A stretch of 64,000 nucleotides of DNA from Polydactylus sextarius (Eukaryota > Chordata > Actinopteri > Polynemidae), in the NCBI GenBank assembly GCA_016801845.1, contig CM028913.1:23402065-23466064 (forward strand). The letters run 5' to 3'. A program made the translations under genes and the position numbers. This document shows positions 23,070-33,402 of this stretch, piece after piece. Positions within the stretch are counted from its first letter, which is position 1. The number at the start of each line of letters is the position of its first letter. The notes beneath the pieces are model-generated. The model was not told the origin of the DNA and did not search any database. It worked only from the letters and a program-made list of their open reading frames with translations.

Positions 23070-26000
23070 GTGAGATTTTTCAAACTAAAACACTTTTTTT
23101 ATTATTATTATTTCTTTTAAAACAACAAAATAAAACGATTCTTCCGGGTTCAAGTTGAGTCTGGAGACTGTTGTGAAATCTGAGTGTTGTGGTGAAATAA
23201 ATCCGAGGCCTGTAAATGAACACGAGATCATTGTTTTTAACATGAAACAGGCTGATGAAGGAAACTCTTCTTCTCCTGTTCCTCTCGGCCTGTCTGAGCT
23301 CCGCGCTCTCCCGACGCTGCTCCGCGTTTTTCTGCCGGAAATCTCATCGCGTCAGCGGCCTGAGTGGAGCCGACCCCGGGGCTCCTCTGTTCCTCACCCC
23401 GTATCTGGAAAAAGGAGACATAGAAGAAGGTGGAGCAGCATGAATAAGACTGTAGTGTCACTAAACAGCATCATGCATTTTATTTATTTATTTATTGTGT
23501 TGTTTTTGTTTGTGTGCATGTTAATGAATGTGTTGTCATACATGTGATTACCTCCTGCAGCCAGGAAGCTGAGTCTGGTTGGAGATCTGCCTGGTGCTAA
23601 TGTTAAAAGCTACGCCGGTTATCTGACAGTCAACAAACAGTACAACAGTAACCTCTTCTTCTGGTTCTTTCCTGCTCTGAAGGTGAAAAATCACTACCAC
23701 ATACAAGGTGTCCACTGTTTCAGACGCTACAGTTGAATTAGATGCACTTTTTTTTTCTTAAAAACATGTTTTTATTGTGTTTTAACTAAACTGATAACAT
23801 GAGATAAAATGTTGCAGAGTCAGTGTTTATTCAGCTGCAGCAGAGGAAAGTTCGACAAATGTTTCAGTCGAGTTAGAAATTATAAATCACACAGTCTTTG
23901 GTCTTTACGGTGTAAAATAACATTACATCACATCATCCATTCATGAGTGTTGCTGCTTGTTCTTTAAGTGTTGCAGGCAACAAATAGAAACTGATTAATA
24001 AAAACCTGCGTGTTTGCATGTTTCTGGACTGTTGCGGGAAGTTGAAGTATCTGGAACGGAACAAAAAGCAAAACCTTTTATTTATTATTATCATTATGAT
24101 TATTAAACCTATGATAATTGTTTGTTTTTTAAATTTACTGTGAATGCATGAAGTTAAAACTTGTGCTGTGATTATTTGCCACAGTCTCATAAACCCTGAC
24201 CCGAACCTGAACCAGTTTTAATCTTAACCACAATCATGTTCAGCTTTTTATATATTTATTGTTTTACTGTTGTAAATAAACTAAATTCACCACCAGGTGG
24301 AGCTCAGATCTCAACCTTTTCTCTCCGTGTCTCAGCCGATCCAGGACAAGGCTCCGGTCCTGTTGTGGCTCCAGGGTGGACCCGGTGGCACCTCCATGTT
24401 CGGTCTGTTTGTAGAACATGGACCATATGTGGTTTATAAAAACCTGACTGGTGAGAACTGCACACGTTGACACTGTAATCCAGATTTAACTAATCTAGAA
24501 AGGTCTTTAAAGTCTTGTGTTGGAGATTTATTCAGGTTTTTAATGATCTGTTTGTCTTTGCAGTTGGACTGAGGGACTTTCCTTGGACCACCAGATACTC
24601 AGTCCTGTACATCGATAATCCAGTACGTTTTATTAAAACAAATATAAACACGTCTGATATTAAATATTTAATGAAACATCTTGTTCAAATGTTTGTTTCT
24701 TCACATTTTTCCAGGTGGGAACTGGTTTCAGCTTCACTGACGATGACAAAGGTTTCGCTCAGAATCAAGACGACGTCGGCAGAGATCTTTACAGGTACGA
24801 CACCGCCGCCAACAACTGTCCAATCACGTGGTTTAAGTATGTTTTTTAACTGGTTACTGACCATTTTACTGTTATTCTTTGTGTGTTTTCCTTTAAAGTG
24901 CCTTAACGCAGTTCTTCCAGATCTTCCCTGAGTATCAGAGCAGTGACTTTTATGCAACTGGAGAGGTAAGAGATTACAGAGTTTAAATTATATTCTCATA
25001 CAAACCAAGCTGAACTAAATTAAAAAACTTCTCACGTGTCTTCTCAGTCTTATGCAGGGAAATATGTTCCTGCCATTTCCTACTACATCCACAAAAACAA
25101 CCCCAGCGCCAAAGTGAAGATCAACTTCAAGGGGATGGCGATCGGTGACGGCCTCTGTGATCCAGAGATGGTGCACATCTCCACTTTGTGTGAATCTTTT
25201 CATTTTCAATCTGTTGCATTTGCAGTTTTAACACAATTATTTTCTGTCTCCCCACAGATGCTCGGTGGTTACGGTGAGTTCTTGTACCAGACGGGGATGA
25301 TCGACGAGCAGCAGAAACAATACGTCAACAAACAGACGGACATCGCGGTTCAGATGATCCAGCAGCAGAAGTGGGTCGAAGCTTTTAAGGTGAAAAGTTG
25401 ATGCAGTTTTTACATTTATTTCTATGAATTTGTGACACATTAAAACGTGAACATTTTAACCGTCTTGTCTGCTGTTTCCATCTTCAGGTGTTTGATCATT
25501 TGCTGAACGGAGACATTGATCCGTATCCGTCCTTCTTCCAAAACGCTACAGGCTGCACCAACTACTTCAACTACATGACATGTCGGGTACGTAGAGACGC
25601 TGATGCACAGATATTTTTAAACTTTACTTGTATTAATGACTGTTTATGATCTACACACTCCACAGGAGCCTGAGGACCAGGAGTATTTCTCTCAGTTTGT
25701 GACTCTTCCCGCCGTGCGACGTGCGATTCACGTGGGGAATCTGACGTTCCACGACGGCTCCGACGTGGAGAAACATCTGATTCAAGACGTCATGAAGAGC
25801 ATCAAACCGTGGCTGGGGGTCCTGATGGACAACTACAGGGTGAGACAGAGACCTGCTCATTGTTCCAACATGTTTTTTGAGAGTTTAGATTGAACTGGAG
25901 CTGAATTATGGTAACAACGTGAAATCAACAAATGAATCACCTTCAGGATGAAGTTTTGTTTCCTCCTGAATCTGTTGGTTTATATTTGTTCTTTATCTTT

Positions 26001-26575
26001 GTGGTCGTCTTCATCTCCAATTTGTCTTCCTCCTCCTTCCTCCTTATTTCATAGCATCAAAAAATATCTATACGCACCGTTGTTCCTGAGATATTAGAGT
26101 AAAAAATGAATCTCTGCTGTTTCTCCCTCATCTGTTGAAGTATTTTCTTACTTCAGTGTCGTGTCCTAAAAACCTTCGTCCCTGTTGAGTCTCGTTCTCC
26201 GTGTGCAGGTGTTGATCTACAGCGGTCAGCTGGACGTGATCGTCGCTGCTCCTCTGACCGAGCGCTTCCTACCGACCGTGAACTGGACCGGAGCGGCCGA
26301 GTATAAAACGGCCGAGCGGTATCACTGGAAGGTGCAGCCGACGGACACGGAGGTGGCCGGATACGTCCGACAAGTCAAGGAGTTTTACCAGGTGAGTTGA
26401 AGATTTATCATCACCACGTTCGTCAAAATGTTTCCTCTCACGTTTATGTTTAAAAACGTTTCCTCTCGTTGCTCAGGTGATCATCCGAGGAGGAGGCCAC
26501 ATCCTGCCCTACGACCAACCGGCCAGATCGTTTGACATGATCGACAGATTCCTGTCGACGCAAGGCTTCGTATGA
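23065..26575 (+). CDS. cpvl: cpvl, serine carboxypeptidase (carboxypeptidase vitellogenic-like)
   Basis: A peptidase family S10 enzyme that trims C-terminal residues in the secretory/lysosomal route. Thirteen coding exons (listed separately) join in phase into 478 residues; human CPVL has 476. A hydrophobic signal peptide covers about 1-22 (KETLLLLFLSACLSSA). The oxyanion-loop motif GGPGGTSMFG is at 116-125. The catalytic triad is intact: S210 in GESYAGKY, D394 in GQLDVIV and H454 in GGGHILPYDQP. N-glycosylation sequons NLT, NAT, NLT and NWT are present. The gene is convergent with creb5 and divergent from the chn2 side, as in human. No broken exon is seen. Confidence 0.96.
23251..23429 (+). 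CDS. cpvl: cpvl coding exon 2 (signal peptide, pro-region)
   Basis: Encodes LMKETLLLLFLSACLSSALS, a basic stretch, then ADPGAPLFLTPYLEKGDIEE; human has PLFLTPYIEAGKI. The donor is GAAG|gtggag. Confidence 0.88.
23561..23682 (+). CDS. cpvl: cpvl coding exon 3
   Basis: RKLSLVGDLPGANVKSYAGY, then LTVNKQYNSNLFFWFFPALK. The SYAG(Y/F)LTVN and NLFFWFFPA segments are hallmark CPVL sequence. The acceptor is cctcctgcag and the donor GAAG|gtgaaa. Confidence 0.95.
24336..24450 (+). CDS. cpvl: cpvl coding exon 4 (oxyanion loop)
   Basis: PIQDKAPVLLWLQGGPGG, then TSMFGLFVEHGPYVVYKNLT. It has the S10 WLQGGPGG motif and a sequon NLT. The acceptor is tgtctcag and the donor ACTG|gtgaga. Confidence 0.96.
24564..24622 (+). 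CDS. cpvl: cpvl coding exon 5
   Basis: VGLRDFPWTTRYSVLYIDNP; human reads DFPWTTTLSMLYIDNP. The acceptor is ctttgcag and the donor CCA|gtacgt. Confidence 0.95.
24715..24794 (+). CDS. cpvl: cpvl coding exon 6
   Basis: VGTGFSFTDDDKGFAQNQDD, then VGRDLY and part of S. This is the S10 VGTGFSFT strand segment. The acceptor is tttttccag and the donor ACAG|gtacga. Confidence 0.95.
24899..24965 (+). CDS. cpvl: cpvl coding exon 7
   Basis: SALTQFFQIFPEYQSSDFYA, then TGE, leading into the nucleophile elbow GE|SYAG. The acceptor is tttaaag and the donor GAGAG|gtaaga. Confidence 0.95.
25048..25170 (+). CDS. cpvl: cpvl coding exon 8 (catalytic serine)
   Basis: The first codon is the catalytic S210 of GE-SYAGKYVPAI. 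It continues SYYIHKNNPSAKVKIN and GMAIGDGLCDPEM. The acceptor is cttctcag and the donor GATG|gtgcac. Confidence 0.95.
25258..25389 (+). CDS. cpvl: cpvl coding exon 9
   Basis: MLGGYGEFLYQTGMIDEQQK, then QYVNKQTDIAVQMIQQQKW and VEAFK, the lid-region helices. The acceptor is ccccacag and the donor TAAG|gtgaaa. Confidence 0.95.
25488..25586 (+). CDS. cpvl: cpvl coding exon 10
   Basis: VFDHLLNGDIDPYPSFFQNA, then TGCTNYFNYMTCR. It has a sequon NAT and the paired cysteines of the TGCxNYxNxxxC motif. The acceptor is atcttcag and the donor TCGG|gtacgt. Confidence 0.95.
25666..25839 (+). CDS. cpvl: cpvl coding exon 11
   Basis: EPEDQEYFSQFVTLPAVRRA, then IHVGNLTFHDGSDVEKHL and KSIKPWLGVLMDNYR. Human reads EPEDQLYYVKFLSLPEVRQAI. 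The acceptor is ctccacag and the donor CAGG|gtgaga. Confidence 0.95.
26209..26391 (+). CDS. cpvl: cpvl coding exon 12 (catalytic aspartate)
   Basis: VLIYSGQLDVIVAAPLTERF with catalytic D394, then NWTGAAEYKTAERYHWK and EVAGYVRQVKEFYQ. The acceptor is ccgtgtgcag and the donor CCAG|gtgagt. Confidence 0.95.
26477..26575 (+). CDS. cpvl: cpvl coding exon 13 (catalytic histidine, stop)
   Basis: VIIRGGGHILPYDQPARSFD, then MIDRFLSTQGFV and TGA. Catalytic H454 is in GGGHILP. The acceptor is gttgctcag. Confidence 0.95.
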   Translation: MIIRGGGHILPYDQPARSFDMIDRFLSTQGFV

Positions 26576-26879
26576 TCAAAACACGTCCACCTTCAGTGAT
26601 TGTTGATCTGAGACGTTGATCGTCACAGCTGATGTGAATCAACACGTTCACACATTTGCCTCTTTGCAGCTGATTTACTATTTTTCTTTTTTCAGAAACA
26701 TTTAGCAGAAGTGACTCTGAGCTGCTCCGTGAGTGAATCTCTGCTCATGTTCAATAATTTCAGTCAAAAAGTAAAATTTACAACATTTCAAATGTGCATC
26801 TTAAACAGGATCATTTGAGGGAAATCTAGTTTCTGTTGCAGACGTGATTAAATGTAAAGAGAGAAGGAAAACTTGAACA

Positions 26880-26885
26880 AATAAA
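26880..26885 (+). terminator. Likely cpvl polyadenylation signal
   Basis: AATAAA about 305 bp after the cpvl stop. A second AATAAA lies ~70 bp further on (about 26954), so either could be used. Confidence 0.5.
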
Positions 26886-27263
26886 AGGATGTTTTTTTTT
26901 TTCTAAATCTGGATGTTTTCAATTTTTTTTTTTTTAAAGGGCTGTAGTCAACAAATAAACAGCAGGGGGCGCTGTAATATAAAGAAACTCCATCACATTC
27001 CCTTAAACTCAAAAACAAAAACAAACCAGCCCTTTTAATGGAGTTTATAAAACTGTTTACAGCTTCAGATCTGTGACTTGAAAATGATTCATTTTGGAGG
27101 AAACTTAACTTGTTGCAACAGTTGAATCAAACGTTTTAGTTAAAGCAAAACTAAAACGGCTAAATCTGAACTGTCGGGCTGCAGGTTTCTGTGGTGATTT
27201 GACACAAAGCAACAAAGATGTTTGTGTACTGAAGTTAACCGCCGCGTTATATCATCAGACAAC

Positions 27264-27289
27264 TATTGAGCCGTCTAGACGGCTCAATA
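27264..27289. repeat. Perfect 26-bp palindrome between convergent cpvl and creb5
   Basis: Each arm reads TATTGAGCCGTCT from its own strand, with the centre at CTAG. There is no spacer and no mismatch over 26 bp. It sits in the ~550-bp gap between the cpvl poly(A) signal and the likely creb5 3' end. Confidence 0.9.
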
Positions 27290-27440
27290 ATTAATGAGTA
27301 TTCTAAACCTTTAAAGCATCTGACTATTTAATGAGCAGTTATGTCTCAAGGACAAACTGCTGATCATTCGATTTTTGATGCTTCACGTCTCTCGGCTGCG
27401 AAGTCATCAAATGTGGTCGAACGTTAACAGAACAAGTGCT

Positions 27441-27446
27441 TTTATT
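27441..27446 (-). terminator. Possible distal creb5 polyadenylation signal
   Basis: The minus strand reads AATAAAA. It would give a ~3-kb 3' UTR, in keeping with the long 3' UTR known for CREB5. Several other AATAAA motifs occur nearer the stop (e.g. around 27.6 and 27.97 kb), so the true end is uncertain. Confidence 0.35.
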
Positions 27447-29942
27447 TTCATACCGTTATTCAGTAACTGTAACATCTGTACAAAAAAACAAAAAAAAAAA
27501 ACCAAAATGGAGACAATGAATGAATGTCATTACAGACACACAAACACAAACAAACACACACACACAAAACGAAATGTTTGTACAAAGTTATGCAGGCAAG
27601 ACGGGATCATCAGTTCATTAACATATAAACAATTTGTCTTTATTTAAGCGCTGAAATGAGCCTCGACGTACAACAAAAAGGCAACAAGTGCTATGCAAAC
27701 ATTATTTACACACATGTACCACACATTTACTCCCTTCGAAAAGAAAGGTGGTTTGCATTACATGTACAGGATTACACAAATTAATGACAGTATGTACAAT
27801 ATTTATACTTTTACATTTTTAAAAAATAATAGTTATAACATAATTAACGTGTGGTAATTAATTGTTCTGCACCTCTCACACGAATCCACAGACACACTCA
27901 CACTGCACGTCCGTCTGTCCTCTGTTTGTTTGTTTGTTTGTTTGTTTGTTCGTCTGTACAGTAACAAATGTCTTTTATTTTCTATCAATCATCTCAATGA
28001 TTCCAGTTGAAAGTGTTTTGAGGTCATTACCATATTTATTCACATGCAAGAGGTTAATTTGGAATGGTCTAATAATCTATATATGGTTTGTTTTTTGTTT
28101 TTGTTGTGTTTTTTTTTTTTTTAAAAAGGCAAGCTTCAGTTCAAAGGGTCGTTACGACAAAGCCCTTTAACGAGAGAATCACTTTCTCTTTGTCTCATCG
28201 ACACACACACACACACACACACACACGTCCACGTGATTAAAAAAACAAAAAAAAAAACAAAAACCAAAAACCAAACGTGGCGCAAACAGTCCGAATGCCT
28301 CGAGAAAAACGTTTGAATGTAACCTCATTACAACCAGAATAAATTCACATCCTTCATCTTTGACAAAACTGGAGCTGGAGTTTTTTTGTTTTGTTTGTTC
28401 GTTTGTTTTGTTGTTTGTTCGTTTGAAAGAGCTACAACACAAGCTCTCGCTTTCTTTCTTGTCTGTAGACATGTGATGCATGTCAGGCACACGTTTCTCC
28501 ATAAAAGCCGAAACACAGTTAAGTTTCTCGCTGGTGTGTGAAAAAGGAGACGGGGGGAGGAGGCCGAGGTGGTGGTGGTGGGGGGGCGACGACGACAGGG
28601 CGGAGGTGGGGATCACTGAGAATTACTCGGACCTTATTAATATGGCTATTCTACCCTCTGGTTCGGCAGAGGACAAAAAAAGTGCATAGACAGCTCTGTG
28701 ATCAGTCCACCTGTCAGTGGAACGTTATTTCATCCAAAAACCTACTGTAAAACACACAGTGCATCGTGGTCGTCATGCTCATGAGCCGACATTCCTGGTC
28801 GAAGGAGAGAGAGAGAAAGAGAGAGAGAGGAAAAGGAGGAAAGAGGGAGTCGTGGTCAAGGCGTTAAGTTTCAAGGCAAGCATTAGAAAAGGTCAAGCCT
28901 GTATCATTATCAGTACATCCACAGTGAACCAATCTGAAACGCAGGAGGAAGAGAAATTGATGCGGAGGTCAGAGGTCAAAAAGGGAACGCGGGTTATTTT
29001 TCTCTTCGCTCAGCTGGTTTTTATCCTGCAGGAAAAGTAACGATCCATGCTTTGATTGTTTGTTCTGAAGGAAACAAAATGGTGAGAATTAAAGAGATCA
29101 AAAGGAGGTTTTGTTGCCTATAGTGAGCGAAAAAGATGATAATGATAATAATAATTATAATAATAAAAGATTTGAAGAAAACTTCAGGCACATTGTGACA
29201 TTTTGGAAAAGCACAGGCATTAAAAACTCCTCATCTGTAAAACGTTGCCGTCACCATCGTGGTCCCTCTCACTTTTTTTTTTTTTTTTTTTTTTTTTGAT
29301 CTTGAAAGAGAAAGAAGACAAAACAAGTAATATACATAAATTCACATGCACGCCCAAAAAAAAAAAAAAAAATGAATCCAAAGAAAAGGAAAACTTTGGA
29401 TTCATATACATACACATAAACAAAATAAAACAAATCAAAGAGGCCTCAGTAATTAAAGCTTCAGTTGGTCCTGGAGAGTGGAGGAGTGTTTAACTCCCGA
29501 GCTGCCTCGCTGGGATCACAGTGTCCAGTTCTGTGGCTGTAACAGCGACGTACGTCTACGTTCCTCGGGGACCAGGACTCGGCTTGGCCGCTCTGATCGT
29601 GTTTTACTGACGTACTGATCGGTTCGTTTCACTAGACGATAAATATCGCAACGTATTGCTTCTACTTCTTCTTTGTTTTTTTTTTTTTTTTTTTTTTTTT
29701 AAATCGAACGATATTTTCACTGTCACGTGATTCGATTCGATTCGATTATATCGTAACACTCTTTTTTTTTTTTTTTTTTTTTTTCAGGGAACAAAAGGTT
29801 ATTAACAGTCGTGTACATTTCTAGAAAAAAAAAAAAAACACACGAAATTGATCGTTACACCTGCTTGCATATTCCTGTCTTCGAGACGACAACTTAAAGG
29901 CAGCGATGTTTTCACTCGCTCATCTTATAATTTCTCATGCTA

Positions 29943-29973
<31 letters not shown>

Positions 29974-30413
29974 TGATTTCGACTCGTCGTTCAGTCCATT
30001 AGGCGTACAGAGATGACAGAAGTCCCGAGGCTAAAGTCTTTTTTTTTTTTCCTCTTCTGGTTTCATGATGACCATGGTCCTTTTTTGTTTGTTTGTTTGT
30101 TTGTTTTTTGTACCATTACACAAACGGGGGAAAAAAAAATCACTAAAATGCAGCGTGAGAGACAAAAAAAAAAAAAAAGAAAAGCAGATTAAAAAAGAGG
30201 CAACAAAACCATAGAACATTTATGCATTAATAGGGTTTGGTCTATAAAAATACATACTGTAGCTACTGTATAAAGAACAGCCTCACAGGCTTTTTGAGGT
30301 TTTTTCTTGATGGAAGGAGAAGGACAAGAGGAGAAGAGGTGGAGACCCTCAGAAAGCAGGAGGAGAGGGGGGGAGCAAGGGCTACAGCTGCGGTGGAAGA
30401 GTCTCTCCTGTCC
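27447..30413 (-). other. Probable creb5 3' UTR
   Basis: A region downstream of the creb5 stop with no supported coding frame. It is AT-rich with many T/A runs, (TTTG)n at 27922-27950, (CA)n at 28199-28226 and 29943-29973, and poly-T tracts near 29.27, 29.68 and 29.77 kb. It is assigned as UTR because creb5 ends at 30414 and no other gene intervenes before cpvl. Confidence 0.45.
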
Positions 30414-30568
30414 CTAGTGAATGGGGTTAATGTCTGTGTGATGGTTGGCTTGCCCGTGCACGCTGCTGCCCCCTACAGTCGTGGTGGAGGTGGTGATGGT
30501 GTTGTGCTGAATGACCTGCTGCTGCGAACACGCTGGCGCCGGACTCCCCGCCGGACTGCTCTCTGGAC
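30414..30568 (-). CDS. creb5: creb5 terminal coding exon
   Basis: SPESSPAGSPAPACSQQQVI, then QHNTITTSTTTVGG and HHTDINPIH with TAG. Human ends HRTDLNPIL. The 3' UTR continues leftward in the same exon. The acceptor is gtcctcag. Confidence 0.95.
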
Positions 30569-33364
30569 CTGAGGACAGACAAGAGCAGAGACGTCACTGA
30601 GGACGGACGGACGGACGAGGCGTTTAGAGCACGAGTGACCTTCAGATGCTTCGAAATCTGATGAGATAATAATAAAAAAAAAAAAAGACACAGACTAAAT
30701 GTTGTTATTGTAAAATAAGACAGCTTTATTAACAGAAGCAGATACATTTTTGGAACAAAGGACACAGTAACTTCTCACCTGTCGTCCCAAAAATTGGCCA
30801 TAAATGGATAACACAAAAAAAATGGAAAAGTGAATCACTCAACTCCGTAAACACGTCTGATGAATCTTGGACACATTGAAGGTGACATCTGTACACAAGC
30901 TAAGATTCATCGATGAAAGTGCGTCCCAGCCCAGTCTGGGAGTTGGCTCTCCTCTGTATAAAAGAACCATTCAGCCAAAAGGATGTGAGACGTATTTTCC
31001 TGCACTAAAGCCACACAGGGAGGTGCCGTATCCTAATTACATGGAAATGTCACTCGTATCCGTATCAAAAGGGTGTGGCTCTGATGTCATGCGCGGGGCC
31101 GAGGCGCGGCCCAATAATCACTGAGATTTCTGGGGCATCTGTGAGACAGTCCCGGTGCCAACGCCGCCGCCGCCGCGTGACGTCTTTCTCACGTTGCGTC
31201 TCAACTGCCGCAGCGCACCGAGGTGCTGTCAGATGGAAAAAAACTGGTCTCATGTGGGAATCAGACTACCAACTCCTCGGCTCGGGCTGGCTACCAGAGT
31301 GTGCAACACCCATATGTCAAAGGAAGAGCGGTGCAGAGAGCGTGGGAGCTGGATACCAGCACGTAGGAGTGAAGAGTTTTGGCAGTTACTGCTTGTCCAT
31401 CACAGTTTAGTCGGTAGAGTTCATCATCACACGGCGGCGCTCGGATCAGGCACACGAGACGACGACGACGATGACGATGATGCAGATGCGTTTTTCAGGC
31501 GATATTCCTGAACGTGTGTGTGTCTGTGTGTGTGTGTTTCGGTTAGGGAGCTACTCACTGAGGTAACCTTGAGACTCTTTCTGCATAGTGGTGATGGGAC
31601 AGTCCTTGTGTGTGAGGAGAAGCTGCTTGAGTTGGGTCACCTCGTTCTTTAGCATCGTCACTTCGTTCTGAAACGCAAGAAAAACAACAGACGTCATCCT
31701 GAGAGTCTGTAATTAAAGTATTAACAACCACACAAACATTTATGAACTCATCTGGGTTATTTCTTTATTTTGGATTAGGCCTAAAACCAGGAACCCTTTA
31801 TACCCACCTGCATAATACACCTAAATAATTAGTATCAAGCTTTAAAGGGTTAAATCTGGTTCTTGTGAGTTCAAAACTTGATGAAAATCCGATGCAAAAT
31901 GATCGAACTGCACCTTTTCACCCAAAAGTCAAACTTGTTTTTGTTGAATAAACAATAAAGATTTTTTTTTTCATTTTTCTACCTGAAGTTGCATGTTGGT
32001 CTGAGTCAGCTCCTCCGCTTTCTTCTCTAACGACATCACCCACACTTTTCTCTTCTGCCTGCATCTCGTCGCCGCCGCCCTGTTCCTCTCCAGAAACTTC
32101 CGCCGGCGTTCGTCTGGGTCCTCGTCCACCACTCGTCTGCGTCGGCCGCCGCTGGGGGGCGGAGACTGCAGCGTCTGCGTGGGCTGCATCTGCTGAGTGG
32201 CGGGTGACATCTTAAAAAAACAAAGACGAGAGAGAATATCTGCATCACATCAACATCACTGAGCACTTTAATGAATGAGATGGCGTCTGTCTGCCGCCAC
32301 AGACTTAAACCAGACATGTGAGCGTCTGTCACCTGTCCACCATCCTCTAAACAAGCATCTATACATTGCCTCCTGCAGCCTCCTCCTCAACATCTGGCAA
32401 CGTCCCCAAAAACAACATCTGGCTCTGGCTGTGCCACGTGCTCCTGTGGGCGTCAGCGGGAGGAGGGGGGGGTGGACAGAGCGACTGATTCACCCGCCTG
32501 CCCTCCTTGTTTAAGAGGTGTCAGGAGGCAGTTTTCCAACGCCCACTTCCACTCAGACTAACACCACCAGACACAGTCAAAAGGCCTGTTTCTAAAGCTG
32601 CATATGCACTGACAGATCTTGACATATCCTTGGCAAGGTCAAGTGTTTTCAGTCTTCAGATCATTACCATTTTTATGAGAAACCATGGAAAACACAAGCC
32701 GCTTTAATGGACGCTGTGCATACAGAGAGTGTTGTTTTAATGCCTTAATGGTGCATTTGGAACATACGGTGATTTGCACTTCTTGATGTTGGACTGTCCT
32801 TCATCCAAACTGCAGACGGCGTCAAGACAATGTGGGGACAAAGTGTCTCTCATCAGGCTTTCTTTTTTTTTTTTTTTTTTTAACTTTCAATTAAAATCAT
32901 ACCAAACATATTCACAGCTAAGATGTTCCAGGATTTTATTTATTTTTTTGTCTGTGTCTGTTCATCATCAGCAGCTACGTCTTGTGCACCTGGAGCTCGA
33001 TGTGGTCACATAACAGCAGCTTTGGCGGCGAAGGAAGGAGGGAGACATGGAAGGCGTGGAGCAGAGTTTCCAAAAGACAGTCATGAGCATCTTTTTTATA
33101 ATAACCATTTTCATGGCCCCTTCGTGACCTCGTCCCTCCACAACAGGCGTCTGACTGACCTGTCGCTGACCAACCGCAGGGGAAAAAGTTAACTTTAAAA
33201 ATGGTTGCCAGGAAACTTGCTTGGCATTATGGGTAGCAGGAGGGGAAAATTGGTTTGTCCAGTGAGTTACTGTGAATCTGAAACATTATTACAGCTATAG
33301 TTCTATACTAAACCACTAATAGCTGACGTCTAAACTGCTTAAAGGTCCACTAAAGCCTTACCTT

Positions 33365-33402
<38 letters not shown>

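Noticed and set aside
23155..23547. 130-codon frame overlapping cpvl exon 2 in another frame
   Set aside because: The signal peptide and the conserved PLFLTPY segment lie in the other frame, which continues in phase through all downstream exons.
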